From positions 434,001 to 498,000 of the forward strand of contig NZ_JAFBCY010000001.1 of the NCBI RefSeq assembly GCF_016907975.1: DNA of 64,000 nt. The letters are read 5' to 3'. The translations under genes and the position numbers were made by a program. Positions within the stretch are counted from its first letter, which is position 1, and every line of letters begins with the position of its first letter. Shown here piece after piece: positions 1-8,456 of this stretch. Source of the stretch: Methylopila capsulata. Its GTDB lineage: Bacteria > Pseudomonadota > Alphaproteobacteria > Rhizobiales > Methylopilaceae. Below the pieces are notes generated by a model, which worked only from the letters and a program-made list of their open reading frames with translations, had not been told where the DNA came from and made no database searches.

Positions 1-893
1 CCTTGCGACACCTCGAGCGGATTGGCGGTCGCCTGCTTGATGACGCCGACTGCGACCGCGGGCCCGGAATCGTAGCGCGACTGCTTGCGCTCGTCGGCCG
101 CGCCGAGTTCCACCTTCGCGACGTCGCGCATGCGCACCTGGGCGCCGTCCGCGACCTTGACGACGATGTTCCCGAATTCCTCGGGGGTCTGGAGCCCGGT
201 GCGCGACAGCACCGAGAACTCCCGGTCCGCGCTCTCGATCCGGCCGGACGGGATCTCGACGTTCTGCTGGGAGAGCGCGGTCTCGACGTCCTGGACGGTC
301 AGCGCGTAGGCCGCGAGGCGATTGCGGTCGACATAAATCCGCATCGCGTATTTGCGCTCGCCGAAGATCTGGATGTCGGCGACGCCGGGCAGGATCTTGA
401 AGCGGTCGAGCACATAGCGGTTGACGTAGTCGGTCAGCTCCAGCTGGTTCATCCGGTCGGAGCGGAACGCAAGGTACATCACCGGCTGGGCGTCGGCCTC
501 CACCTTGGCGATGACCGGCTCGTCGATCTCGTCCGGCAGGTTCTGCCGCACCCGCGCCACCCGGTCGCGCACGTCGCTCGCCGCCACGTCCGGGTTCACG
601 TTCAGGTTGAACCGCACGGTGATGCGGCTGGACTCCTGCCGGCTCTGGCTCTCGATGACGTCGATGCCCTCGATGCCGGAGATCGAGTCCTCCAGCACCT
701 GGGTGACCTGGCTCTCGATGATCCGCGCGGCGGCGCCGGGATAGGCGGTCGTGACCGAAACCGTCGGCTCATCGACGTTGGGATACTCACGCACCGCCAG
801 ACGCTGGTAGGACACGAAACCGACCAGCAGGATGACGAGGCTCAGCACCGTCGCGAAGACGGGGCGGCGGATGCAGGTTTCGGCGATCTTCAT
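1..893 (-). CDS. RND multidrug efflux permease, HAE1/AcrB family (N-terminal part)
   Basis: Inner-membrane proton/drug antiporter of a tripartite efflux pump. Translating the minus strand from the ATG at 893 gives MKIAETCIRRPVFATVL, the typical cytoplasmic start and first membrane helix of AcrB/MexF-type pumps. A porter-domain sequence follows, with the family hallmarks REYPNVDEP, VTTAYPGAAARIIESQVT and DRVARVRQ. The reading frame is open to the left edge, so about 297 of roughly 1040 residues are present and the rest lies outside. It starts 16 bases after the stop of the adaptor-protein gene, so the two form one operon. Substrate cannot be told from this fragment. No outer-membrane channel gene is visible. 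Confidence 0.93.
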   Translation of the reverse strand, partial: MKIAETCIRRPVFATVLSLVILLVGFVSYQRLAVREYPNVDEPTVSVTTAYPGAAARIIESQVTQVLEDSISGIEGIDVIESQSRQESSRITVRFNLNVNPDVAASDVRDRVARVRQNLPDEIDEPVIAKVEADAQPVMYLAFRSDRMNQLELTDYVNRYVLDRFKILPGVADIQIFGERKYAMRIYVDRNRLAAYALTVQDVETALSQQNVEIPSGRIESADREFSVLSRTGLQTPEEFGNIVVKVADGAQVRMRDVAKVELGAADERKQSRYDSGPAVAVGVIKQATANPLEVSQ

Positions 894-909
894 GGCGTCG
901 CGCCCCGCC

Positions 910-2061
910 TTAGCGGGCGGCTTTGACGGGCGCCGCGGCGGCCTGCCGGGCGGGATCGACGACCCGCACCGCTGAGCCGTCCCTCAGGCGCTGCTGGCCG
1001 GCCACGACCACCATCTCGTCGCTCGCGACGCCGTCCACGATCTCGACCTCGCCCACGCGGCGCTCGCCGAGCCTCACGGGCGTCTCGACCGCCTTGCCGT
1101 CACGCACCCGGTAGACGATGTTTTCGGAGCCGCGCGGCACCAGCGCGCTCTCAGGGATCACCACGACGGATTGGGTCTCGTCCGCCGTCACGTCGATGCG
1201 GGCGAACAGGCCGGGCCGCAGCAGACGCTCCCCGTTGTCGAGGCGGGCGCGGACCTTCAACGCGCGACCGTTGACGTCGACCAGCGGATCGATTGCGTAG
1301 ATCTTCCCCTCGAAGGTCCGGCCGGGATAGGCGTCGACCGACACCGAGACGCCGAGGCCGATCTTCACGTCGGCGAGGCGGGTCTCCGGCACGCGGAAAT
1401 CGACCTTCAGGGTGTCGATGCTCTCGAGATTGACGATTGGCTGGCCGGCCGGGACATAGGCCCCGATCGAGGCGAGGCGGAAGCCGACGACGCCTTCGAA
1501 CGGCGCGCGAATCTCGGTCTTGCCGAGCCGCACCTTCACGAGCTCCACCGCCGCCTTGGCGATCGCGCGGTCGGCGATCGCCTGGTCGCGGGCGGTGTCG
1601 GTGGCGTAGCCCGATTTCGAGAGCGACTGGGCGCGCTTGTAGTTGGCCTCTGCGAGCGCCAGCCGCGCTTCGAGGTCCTGCAGCTCCGCCATCAGCAGCG
1701 TGTCGTCGAATTTGAGGACCGGCGCGTTCGCCGCCACCCGGTCGCCGTCCGTGAAGTTGATCGACACCAGCCGGCCCGGCTGCTCGGCGGCGAGCTGCAC
1801 CGATTCCTCCGAGACCAGCGAGCCGACGGCGGCGAAGCGGGCGGAAACCGTCTCGGGCTTGGCGGCGACCGCCTCGACGGCGACGCCGGTCGCCTCGGCT
1901 TGAACCGGCTTCGCCACGGCGCTGGAGCCGGAACGCCCCGCAGCGGCCGCGACCTTGTCGAAAGCGCCTTGGACGGGCGAGGGCAGCAGATCGTTCAGTC
2001 CGCCGTAGGCGCCGGCTCCAATTGCGGCGAGCGCAGCAAGGGCGATGAACGACGTGCGCAT
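910..2061 (-). CDS. RND efflux periplasmic adaptor (membrane-fusion protein, AcrA/MexE type)
   Basis: Periplasmic adaptor linking the RND permease to an outer-membrane channel; 383 residues. I chose the ATG at 2061 because AGGAG lies six bases before it and the protein then begins with MRTSFIALAALAAIGAGAYG, a signal/anchor segment. The open frame extends upstream to 2205 but that part reads as non-coding. After the signal come a barrel-sandwich lipoyl half (residues about 70-110), a coiled-coil hairpin (about 110-170, LEARLALAEANYKRAQ) and the second lipoyl half with IRAPFEGVVGFR. A beta-barrel and membrane-proximal domain follow. No lipobox cysteine is seen, so it is probably held by its N-terminal segment. 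It is the first gene of the pump operon and divergent from the aminotransferase. Confidence 0.93.
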   Translation of the reverse strand: MRTSFIALAALAAIGAGAYGGLNDLLPSPVQGAFDKVAAAAGRSGSSAVAKPVQAEATGVAVEAVAAKPETVSARFAAVGSLVSEESVQLAAEQPGRLVSINFTDGDRVAANAPVLKFDDTLLMAELQDLEARLALAEANYKRAQSLSKSGYATDTARDQAIADRAIAKAAVELVKVRLGKTEIRAPFEGVVGFRLASIGAYVPAGQPIVNLESIDTLKVDFRVPETRLADVKIGLGVSVSVDAYPGRTFEGKIYAIDPLVDVNGRALKVRARLDNGERLLRPGLFARIDVTADETQSVVVIPESALVPRGSENIVYRVRDGKAVETPVRLGERRVGEVEIVDGVASDEMVVVAGQQRLRDGSAVRVVDPARQAAAAPVKAAR

Positions 2062-2288
2062 GCGATCTCCTGACAACGAACCATAATCCAGCGCGGGCGG
2101 CGGCGCCATCGACACGGGTCCCGTCTCATACGCAGACTTTCCGGCCGCCGTGCGGCCGATCACGCGAACGGGAACCGCGCCTGCCGGCTCCGGCGCGGGA
2201 GCCATGCCGTCCCGCGCCTTGACCCGGCGGGCGCGGGCGGCCCACCCTGCCGCCGCCCTCGCTTGTCTTCGAGACCGGATCAGCCGTC

Positions 2289-3632
2289 ATGTCCCCGAGT
2301 TCCGCCGCCGCATTCGCCCCCGCGGCGACCAACAATCTCGACGCCTTCTGGATGCCGTTCACGGCGAACCGGCAGTTCAAGGACGCGCCGCGTCTGCTCG
2401 TGGGCGCCAAGGACATGCATTACACCACCTCGGACGGCCGGCAGGTTCTCGACGGCACCGCCGGGCTCTGGTGCGTCAACGCCGGCCACGCCCGGCCGAA
2501 GATCGTCGAGGCGGTGCAGCGGCAGGTGGCGGAGCTCGACTACGCCCCCGCCTTCCAGATGGGTCACCCCAAGGCCTTCGAGTTTGCGAGCCGCCTCACC
2601 GCGCTCGCCCCGAAGGGCCTCGACCATGTGTTCTTCACCAACTCCGGCTCGGAGTCGGTCGACACCGCGCTGAAGATCGCCCTCGCCTACCAGAAGGTGC
2701 GGGGCGAAGGCGGCCGCTTCCGGCTGATCGGCCGCGAGCGCGGCTATCACGGCGTCGGCTTCGGCGGCATCTCGGTCGGCGGCATCGTCACGAACCGCAA
2801 GGCCTTCGGTCCCGGCCTCCCCGGAACAGACCACCTGCGCCACACCTACGACCGCGAGCGCAACGCCTACTCCCGCGGGATTCCGGAGCACGGCGCCGAG
2901 CTCGCCGACGACCTCGAGCGCCTTGTGGCGCTGCACGACGCCTCCACCATCGCCGCCGTCATCGTCGAGCCGGTCGCGGGCTCGACCGGCGTTGTGCTGC
3001 CGCCCAAGGGCTATCTCGAGCGGCTGCGCGCGCTCTGCGACAAGCACGGCCTGCTGCTGATCTTCGACGAGGTCATCACCGGCTTCGGCCGCCTCGGCGC
3101 GCCCTTCGCCGCCGACTGGTTCGGCGTGACGCCGGACATCATGGTGACGGCCAAGGGCATCACCAACGGCGTGGTGCCGATGGGCGCGGTGTTCGTGTCC
3201 TCGGCGATCTACGAAGCGTTCATGAACGGCCCGGAGCACGTGATCGAGCTGTTCCACGGCTACACCTACTCGGCGCACCCGCTCGCCTGCGCGGCGGGTC
3301 TCGCGACGCTCGACACCTACGCCGAGGAGGGGCTGCTGACCCGCGCGAGCGAGACCGGCGCGCGCTTCGCCGACGCGCTGCATTCGCTGAAGGGCCTGCC
3401 GCACGTCATCGACATCCGCAACATCGGCCTCGTCGGCGCGGTGGAGCTCGAGCCCATCCCCGGCCAGCCGACCAAGCGCGCCTTCTCCGCCTTCCTGAAG
3501 GCCTACGAGAAGGGGATCATGATCCGCACCACCGGCGACATCATCGCGATGTCGCCGCCGCTGATCATCTCGGAAGCGCAGATCGACGAACTGGTCGGCA
3601 CGCTCGCCGACGTGCTGCGCACGCTCGACTGA
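2289..3632 (+). CDS. beta-alanine/omega-amino acid--pyruvate aminotransferase (class III)
   Basis: PLP-dependent class III (fold type I) aminotransferase of 447 residues, full length. It transfers the amino group of an omega-amino acid such as beta-alanine to pyruvate, giving malonate semialdehyde and alanine. Visible features are the substrate-cofactor segment TNSGSESVDTALK (about residues 117-129), the PLP-ring aspartate D260 in LIFDEVITGFGR, and the Schiff-base lysine K289 in TAKGITNG. The WCVNAGH motif near residue 61 is typical of omega-amino acid:pyruvate transaminases. Two genes downstream lies an N-carbamoyl-amino acid amidohydrolase whose product for beta-ureidopropionate would be beta-alanine. 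This supports a role in pyrimidine or beta-amino acid catabolism. Exact donor specificity is inferred. Confidence 0.92.
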   Translation: MSPSSAAAFAPAATNNLDAFWMPFTANRQFKDAPRLLVGAKDMHYTTSDGRQVLDGTAGLWCVNAGHARPKIVEAVQRQVAELDYAPAFQMGHPKAFEFASRLTALAPKGLDHVFFTNSGSESVDTALKIALAYQKVRGEGGRFRLIGRERGYHGVGFGGISVGGIVTNRKAFGPGLPGTDHLRHTYDRERNAYSRGIPEHGAELADDLERLVALHDASTIAAVIVEPVAGSTGVVLPPKGYLERLRALCDKHGLLLIFDEVITGFGRLGAPFAADWFGVTPDIMVTAKGITNGVVPMGAVFVSSAIYEAFMNGPEHVIELFHGYTYSAHPLACAAGLATLDTYAEEGLLTRASETGARFADALHSLKGLPHVIDIRNIGLVGAVELEPIPGQPTKRAFSAFLKAYEKGIMIRTTGDIIAMSPPLIISEAQIDELVGTLADVLRTLD

Positions 3633-3633
3633 G

Positions 3634-4014
3634 ATGACGCTTCCCAACGGCGCCCCCGCCCCCCGCCCCTCCGACGACCGTCCGCTGAGCCGCGCCGCCT
3701 TCTTCGGCTGGGGCCTCGGCTTCATCAGCCTGATCGCGCTCTCGGTGGTCGGCCTCGGCCACAGCCCGCAGATCCGCGGCGCGGCGAACCTGCGCTACGC
3801 CATCGTCGTCGTGCTCGTGGCCGCCGCGCTTGGCGCCGCGACCGTCATGCTCGCCCGCTCCGCCTCCGCCACCCGCACGGGCGAGGGGTTCCGCCGCCTC
3901 GGCGTCGCCTTCGGCGCGGCGGCGCTCGTCCTCTTCGTCTGGGAGGCGATCGCGGTCGGCCGGGGGCTGTCGCCCTCGCCGGTCGGCATCGTCGCCGCCC
4001 TGCTCGGCTACTGA
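3634..4014 (+). CDS. small membrane protein of unknown function
   Basis: A 126-residue protein whose ATG lies one base after the aminotransferase stop, implying translational coupling. Three hydrophobic segments are visible: about residues 22-42 (AAFFGWGLGFISLIALSVVG), 55-75 (YAIVVVLVAAALGAATVML) and 93-115 (VAFGAAALVLFVWEAIAV). The N-terminus is proline-rich and polar. I recognise no family and no catalytic motif. Its position between an aminotransferase and an N-carbamoyl-amino acid hydrolase suggests a link to that catabolic operon, but nothing shows that it transports anything. Confidence 0.75.
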   Translation: MTLPNGAPAPRPSDDRPLSRAAFFGWGLGFISLIALSVVGLGHSPQIRGAANLRYAIVVVLVAAALGAATVMLARSASATRTGEGFRRLGVAFGAAALVLFVWEAIAVGRGLSPSPVGIVAALLGY

Positions 4015-4033
4015 TCCTCCGGAGGCGCAACCC

Positions 4034-5284
4034 ATGGCGACGCCCACCACCCACAACCTCGCCGTCGACGGCCGGCGGCTCTGGGACGCGATCCACGAGA
4101 CGGCCGCCTTCGGCGGGACGCCAAAGGGCGGCGTGCGGCGGTTGACCCTGTCCGACGAAGACCGCCAGGTGCGCAACTGGTTCCGCGCGGCCTGCGAGGC
4201 GCTCGGCTGCGCGGTGACGGTGGACGACATGGGCAACATGTTCGCCCGCCGCCCGGGGCGCCGCGACGACCTCGCGCCGATCGCCTTCGGCTCGCATCTC
4301 GACACTCAGCCGACCGGCGGCAAGTTCGACGGCGTGCTCGGCGTTCTGGCCGGCCTCGAGGTCCTCCGCACCCTCCACGACGCCGGCTACGAGACCAATG
4401 CGCCGCTGGAGCTGGTCAACTGGACCAACGAGGAGGGCTCGCGCTTCGCCCCCGCCATGCTCGCCTCCGGCGTGTTCGCAGGCGCGATCGCGAAGGAGAC
4501 CGCGCTCAATCAGACCGACCGCGAAGGCGCGACCTTCGGGGCCGAACTCGACCGCATCGGCTACCGTGGCGACGAGCCCTGCGGGGAGCGCGCGTTCTCC
4601 GCCTTCTTCGAGCTCCACATCGAGCAGGGGCCGATCCTCCAGGACGAGGACAAGATGGTGGGCGTGGTCGAGGCCGTGCAGGGCATCCGGTGGTACGAGA
4701 TCACGCTCATCGGCCAGGACGCCCATTCCGGCGCGACGCCGATGCGGCTGCGCCGCGACGCGCTGGTGGGCGCCTCGCGGGTGGTGGCGGCGGTCGATCG
4801 CATCGGCCGGGCGCGGCCGGACTGCGTCGGCACCGTCGGCCTGATGGAGGTCAAGCCGAACTCCCGCAACGTCTCGCCCGGCGAAGTCTTCCTCACCGTC
4901 GACTTCCGCTCGCCGGACGACGCCAAGGTCGCCGCCATGGAGGCCGACCTCATCGAGGCGGTCGCGGAAATCACGTCGGACCTCGGCCTCGACGGCGCGC
5001 CGGTGCGCATCTGGGACCAGCCCGCGACGATCTTCGACGCCGCGTGCGTGGCGGCAGTCGAGGCCGCGGCCGAGGCCTTCGGCCAGGGCTCCCGGCGCAT
5101 GGTGTCCGGCGCCGGACACGACGCCGCCTATATCGCCCGCGTTGCGCCGACCGCGATGATCTTCGTGCCGTGCAAGGACGGGATCAGCCACAACGAGGCC
5201 GAAAGCTCCACGCTGGAGCAATGCGCCGCCGGCGCCCAGGTCCTGCTCGACGCGGCCCTTCGCTACGACCGGAAGTTCGGCTGA
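4034..5284 (+). CDS. Zn-dependent N-carbamoyl-amino acid amidohydrolase (beta-ureidopropionase/hydantoinase family)
   Basis: M20-type metallohydrolase of 416 residues, a typical length for N-carbamoyl-L-amino acid hydrolases, bacterial beta-ureidopropionase and allantoate amidohydrolase. The ATG at 4034 has GGAGG thirteen to nine bases upstream. Metal-site motifs are present: GSHLDTQPTGGKFDG (first His and bridging Asp), NWTNEEGSRF (Glu pair), FFELHIEQGP (His) and near the end DGISHNEAE (last His). GAGHDAAYIAR is also a family motif. It probably cleaves N-carbamoyl-beta-alanine to beta-alanine, CO2 and ammonia, feeding the aminotransferase upstream. Activity on other N-carbamoyl amino acids cannot be excluded. 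Confidence 0.92.
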   Translation: MATPTTHNLAVDGRRLWDAIHETAAFGGTPKGGVRRLTLSDEDRQVRNWFRAACEALGCAVTVDDMGNMFARRPGRRDDLAPIAFGSHLDTQPTGGKFDGVLGVLAGLEVLRTLHDAGYETNAPLELVNWTNEEGSRFAPAMLASGVFAGAIAKETALNQTDREGATFGAELDRIGYRGDEPCGERAFSAFFELHIEQGPILQDEDKMVGVVEAVQGIRWYEITLIGQDAHSGATPMRLRRDALVGASRVVAAVDRIGRARPDCVGTVGLMEVKPNSRNVSPGEVFLTVDFRSPDDAKVAAMEADLIEAVAEITSDLGLDGAPVRIWDQPATIFDAACVAAVEAAAEAFGQGSRRMVSGAGHDAAYIARVAPTAMIFVPCKDGISHNEAESSTLEQCAAGAQVLLDAALRYDRKFG

Positions 5285-5286
5285 CA

Positions 5287-5408
5287 GGGCGTGCGTGCTT
5301 CGAGACGCCCGCCTCCGGCGGCCTCCTCAGCATGACGAGGTTTCCGGCCTCTCAGGGCCCCTCATGCTGAGGAGGCGCGGAATGCGCCGTCTCGAAGCAC
5401 GCACGCCC
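5287..5408. repeat. intergenic palindromic repeat element (122 bp)
   Basis: The ends are exact 21-base inverted arms: 5287-5307 (GGGCGTGCGTGCTTCGAGAC...) pair with 5388-5408. An inner pair, CCTCCTCAGCATGA against TCATGCTGAGGAGG, forms a second stem. The motif pair 'CTCATGCTGAGGAGG' and 'GTCTCGAAGCACG' resembles a dispersed intergenic repeat common in Hyphomicrobiales genomes. It lies between the amidohydrolase stop and the cobalamin riboswitch, where it could also act as a transcript-end stem. Confidence 0.8.
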
Positions 5409-5479
5409 GTACTGCGCATCCTACGAACGGCGGCTGCGCTTCCCGTTGTCCCGCCCCCCGCCGTCTGCTACGGCTCAGA

Positions 5480-5665
5480 CATTCGCTTCGGCGTCCTTCG
5501 GGACCTCTGAGGGAATCCGGTGGGACGCGCCTCGGCGCTTCGAATCCGGAGCTGCCCCCGCAACTGTGAGCGGCGAGCGGCGCGCCAAGGACCAGGGCCA
5601 CTGGGTTTCGACCTGGGAAGGCCGGCGCGACCGCCGCGACCCGCGAGCCAGGACACCTGCCGGAA
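5480..5665 (+). promoter_or_regulatory. cobalamin (adenosylcobalamin) riboswitch
   Basis: The conserved core of a cobalamin riboswitch is readable: GAGGGAATCCGGTGGGA at the 5' side, the B12 box GCTGCCCCCGCAACTGTGAG at 5551-5570, and the 3' element GAGCCAGGACACCTGCC at 5645-5661. It precedes cbtB, the first gene of a cobalt-transport/cobalamin-synthesis operon, and would lower expression when cobalamin is plentiful. Exact 5' and 3' limits are estimated. Confidence 0.95.
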
Positions 5666-5683
5666 CCGCGAGCAACCGCCAAC

Positions 5684-5700
5684 GCCCTCGGTGGGAGGGC
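5684..5700 (+). promoter_or_regulatory. cbtB: possible Shine-Dalgarno-sequestering hairpin of the riboswitch
   Basis: GCCCTC (5684-5689), loop GGTGG and GAGGGC (5695-5700) form a perfect six-pair stem that ends two bases before the cbtB ATG. The stem contains the only purine-rich ribosome binding site (GGGAGGG). This suggests that the riboswitch controls translation initiation. No terminator T-run is seen between the aptamer and the gene. Confidence 0.65.
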
Positions 5701-5702
5701 AC

Positions 5703-5897
5703 ATGAGGCCTGTGATGACCGACCTGACCCGCTCCCCGACCCGCGCCGGCGCCCTCTCCGCGGCCCGCGCGCTGCCGATCGTCTGCGCCTTCCTGCTCGG
5801 CGTGTTCGTGATCGGCGGGACCGGCTTCGCCCAGATGGCCGCCGCCCACAACGCGGCGCACGACCACAGGCATTCCATCGGCTTCCCCTGCCACTGA
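5703..5897 (+). CDS. cbtB: cobalt transporter subunit CbtB
   Basis: A 64-residue protein with one membrane helix (about residues 20-42, ARALPIVCAFLLGVFVIGGT) and a C-terminal histidine-rich end, HNAAHDHRHSIGFPCH. Both are diagnostic of CbtB, the small partner of the CbtA cobalt transporter. The start at 5703 directly follows the riboswitch hairpin; the next ATG in frame (5715) is an alternative. An upstream in-frame extension to 5520 would be translated from the riboswitch and is not credible. It is followed after four bases by cbtA. Confidence 0.9.
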   Translation: MRPVMTDLTRSPTRAGALSAARALPIVCAFLLGVFVIGGTGFAQMAAAHNAAHDHRHSIGFPCH

Positions 5898-5901
5898 GGG
5901 A

Positions 5902-6663
5902 ATGACCGAGATGACCCTTTTTCGCACCATCGTCCTTCTCGCGGCGCTGGTGGGCTTCGGCGCGGGCGTCGTCCTGACCGTGGTCCAGCAGTTCGGCACC
6001 CAGCCGCTGATCGTGAAGGCGGAAGTCTTCGAGCAGGCCCGCTCCGAGGCCTCGGCGCCGAAGCCCCACGACCATGAACCCTCGGGCGCCCATGACCACC
6101 TCGCGGCCTCCGCCGCGGACGTGGCGGCGGCGGAGGCCCACGAGCACGGCGGCGGCGACGAATGGGCGCCCGCCGACGGGGCCGAGCGCTTCCTCTGGAC
6201 GCTCGCCGCCAACGTCGTCAGCGGCGTCGGCTTCGCGCTTCTGCTGGTGGCCGCGAGCGAGCTCAAGGGCGGCCTGACCTCGTGGCGCGAGGGCCTGTTC
6301 TGGGGCCTCGCCGGCTTCGCCGTGTTCACGCTCGCGCCCTCGATCGGCCTGCCGCCGGAGGCGCCCGGCGTCGAAGGAGCGCCGCTGATGGACCGCCAGG
6401 TCTGGTGGATCGGCACAGCCGTCGCGACCGCGGCCGGCCTCGCCCTGCTCGCCTACGGCCGCTCGGCCCTAGCTGCGCTCGGCGCGATCGTGCTGATCGC
6501 TGCGCCGCACGTGATCGGCGCACCGCAGGCGACCGAGGCGCCGGCCATCCCGCGCGACCTGGAGCACGACTTCGTGGTGGCGGTGACCGTCACCGGCTTC
6601 GTGTTCTGGGCGGCGATCGGCGTCCTCGCCGGCGCCCTGCGCGGGCGCTTCGCGGCAGCCTGA
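5902..6663 (+). CDS. cbtA: cobalt transporter subunit CbtA
   Basis: A 253-residue integral membrane protein predicted to import cobalt together with CbtB. Membrane helices are seen at about residues 7-28, 95-113 (AANVVSGVGFALLLVAASE), 124-142, 165-185, 190-205 and 225-245. A cytoplasmic or periplasmic loop at residues 52-85 is rich in histidine (PKPHDHEPSGAHDH, EAHEHGGGDE) and probably collects metal. It follows cbtB by four bases under the same cobalamin riboswitch, and cobU follows seven bases later. Transport function comes from family knowledge and riboswitch context. Confidence 0.9.
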   Translation: MTEMTLFRTIVLLAALVGFGAGVVLTVVQQFGTQPLIVKAEVFEQARSEASAPKPHDHEPSGAHDHLAASAADVAAAEAHEHGGGDEWAPADGAERFLWTLAANVVSGVGFALLLVAASELKGGLTSWREGLFWGLAGFAVFTLAPSIGLPPEAPGVEGAPLMDRQVWWIGTAVATAAGLALLAYGRSALAALGAIVLIAAPHVIGAPQATEAPAIPRDLEHDFVVAVTVTGFVFWAAIGVLAGALRGRFAAA

Positions 6664-6670
6664 CGGGCCG

Positions 6671-7222
6671 ATGCCCACCCCCGCGCGCCGCGGGACCGTC
6701 ACCCTCGTCCTCGGCGGCGCGCGCTCCGGAAAGAGCCGCTTCGCCGAGGGTCTCGCGACGGCGACCGGGCTCGACCTCGTCTATGTCGCGACCGCGCAGG
6801 CCTTCGACGACGAGATGCGGGAGCGGATCGCCCGTCACCGCGCCGACCGCGCCGGCGAGGGCTGGCGCACGGTCGAGGCGCCGCTGGCGCTCGCGGGCGT
6901 CGTCGCCGCCGAATCAGCGCCCGAGACGGCGCTGCTGGTCGACTGCCTGACGCTGTGGCTGACCAACGTGATGCTGGCGGATCTCGACGTGGAGCGCGAA
7001 GTCGACGGCCTGCTCGCGGCGATCGGCGCCGCGCAAGGTCCCGTCGTCCTGGTCTCCAACGAGGTCGGCTACGGCATCGTCCCCGAGAACGCGCTGGCCC
7101 GCGCGTTCCGCGACCATCAGGGCCGGCTGAACCAGCGCGTGGCCGCGATCGCGGACCGCGTGACGCTGGTGGCGGCGGGCCTCCCCCTCGATCTCAAGCT
7201 CCCGAAGGAGCCGACCTCATGA
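6671..7222 (+). CDS. cobU: adenosylcobinamide kinase / adenosylcobinamide-phosphate guanylyltransferase
   Basis: Bifunctional CobU (CobP in aerobic nomenclature), 183 residues. It phosphorylates adenosylcobinamide and then transfers GMP to make AdoCbi-GDP for nucleotide-loop assembly. The P-loop GGARSGKSRFAE lies at about residues 15-26, the ATAQAFDDEM segment follows, and RIARHRADR contains the guanylylated histidine. VDCLTLWLTN and VSNEVGYGIVPENALARAFRD are strong family signatures. Its last four bases overlap the cobW start (ATGA). Confidence 0.95.
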   Translation: MPTPARRGTVTLVLGGARSGKSRFAEGLATATGLDLVYVATAQAFDDEMRERIARHRADRAGEGWRTVEAPLALAGVVAAESAPETALLVDCLTLWLTNVMLADLDVEREVDGLLAAIGAAQGPVVLVSNEVGYGIVPENALARAFRDHQGRLNQRVAAIADRVTLVAAGLPLDLKLPKEPTS

Positions 7223-8259
7223 CCGCATCCCACAAGATCCCCGCCACCGTCGTCACCGGCTTCCTCGGCGCGGGCAAGACCACGCTGATCCGCCACCTGC
7301 TGCAGAACGCCGGGGGCCGGAAGATCGCGCTGATCGTCAACGAGTTCGGCGACGTCGGGATCGACGGCGACGTGCTGCGCGCCTGCGAAAGCGAGGCCTG
7401 CCGCGAGGAGGACATCGTCGAGCTCGCGAACGGCTGCATCTGCTGCACCGTCGCCGACGACTTCATCCCGACCATGGAGAAGATCCTCGCCCGCAACCCG
7501 GCGCCGGACCACATCGTGATCGAGACCTCCGGCCTCGCCCTGCCCCAGCCGCTGGTGCGCGCCTTCCGCTGGCCGGAGATCGCGACCCGCGTGACGGTGG
7601 ACGGCGTGGTGACCGTAGTCGACGGCCCCGCCGTGCGCGACGGCCGCTTCGCGCATGACGAGGAGGCTGTGGCGGCCCAGCGCGCCGCCGACCCCAACGT
7701 CGACCACGAAGACCCGATCGAGGAGCTGTTCCAGGACCAGGTGCGTTCGGCCGACCTCATCATCGTGCACAAGGCCGACCGCCTGTCGGAGGCCGAGATC
7801 GAAGCCGTGAAGACCAACGTGCTGACGCATTCCAGCGCCGGCGTGCGGGTGGTGTCCGCCGCCAACGGCGACCTGCAGGCCGACGTGCTGCTGGGCCTCG
7901 CGTCGGGCGTCGAGGACAAGATCGACGCCCGCCCCACGACCCATGAGCTCGAGGGCGAGGTGCAGCACGACCACGACGACTTCGAGAGCTTCATCGCCGA
8001 GACGCCGGAGGCCGCGGACGCGGGCGAGCTCGAGGCGCGGGTGCGCCGCGTGCTCGAGGCGCACGAGGTGCTGCGGCTCAAGGGCTTCGTGCCGGTGGCT
8101 GGCAAGACCGCGCGGCTCGTGGTGCAGGCGGTCGGAACAAGGGTCGACACCTATTTCGACCGCGCCTGGAAGCCCGGCGAGGCGCGGCGGGGCCGGCTCG
8201 TGGTGATCGGCGAGAAGGGCGTGGACCAGGCCGCGATCGCGCAGGCGCTCGCGGGGTGA
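7219..8259 (+). CDS. cobW: CobW-type GTPase metallochaperone of cobalamin synthesis
   Basis: G3E-family GTPase of 346 residues. It has the P-loop GFLGAGKTT (residues about 13-21), the metal-binding motif NGCICCTV (CxCC, about residues 73-80), a switch aspartate-glutamate region IVIETSGLALP and a guanine-recognition motif HKAD. A histidine/aspartate-rich stretch, VQHDHDDFESF, lies before the C-terminal CobW domain. The family is thought to deliver cobalt to the CobNST chelatase. The start overlaps the end of cobU by four bases, and cobN lies downstream after a repeat element, consistent with that role. Confidence 0.94.
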   Translation: MTASHKIPATVVTGFLGAGKTTLIRHLLQNAGGRKIALIVNEFGDVGIDGDVLRACESEACREEDIVELANGCICCTVADDFIPTMEKILARNPAPDHIVIETSGLALPQPLVRAFRWPEIATRVTVDGVVTVVDGPAVRDGRFAHDEEAVAAQRAADPNVDHEDPIEELFQDQVRSADLIIVHKADRLSEAEIEAVKTNVLTHSSAGVRVVSAANGDLQADVLLGLASGVEDKIDARPTTHELEGEVQHDHDDFESFIAETPEAADAGELEARVRRVLEAHEVLRLKGFVPVAGKTARLVVQAVGTRVDTYFDRAWKPGEARRGRLVVIGEKGVDQAAIAQALAG

Positions 8260-8292
8260 ACTAAGACAGCCTCTCCGCGGAAAGGCTCTGGC

Positions 8293-8396
8293 GTCATCCC
8301 CCGGCTTGTCCGGGGGATCCACCGTCGGCTTCGGACCCCTCCGGCGACGGTTTGCAATCGTCGGGCCTGGATGCCCCGGATAAACCGGGGCATGAC
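8293..8396. repeat. intergenic palindromic repeat element (about 104 bp)
   Basis: Two self-complementary hairpins, one ATCCCCCGGcttgtCCGGGGGAT and one ATGCCCCGGataaaCCGGGGCAT, flank a short centre. They also pair with each other as GTCATCCCC... against ...GGGGCATGAC. This is the familiar form of an intergenic repeat in Hyphomicrobiales. It fills most of the 197-base gap between cobW and cobN, so cobN may depend on readthrough or on its own promoter. Confidence 0.75.
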
Positions 8397-8456
8397 GAGC
8401 GTCTACCGTTCCAGACCCTGCCCGACCGGTGCTTTGCACCAAGGACATCAAAGCGC

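Noticed and set aside
2280-3725. 481-codon leftward open frame opposite the aminotransferase
   Set aside because: It is a mirror frame of a well-identified class III aminotransferase and shows no recognisable protein family.
5520-5702. In-frame upstream extension of cbtB
   Set aside because: It would be translated from the conserved cobalamin riboswitch core; the encoded residues have no CbtB similarity.
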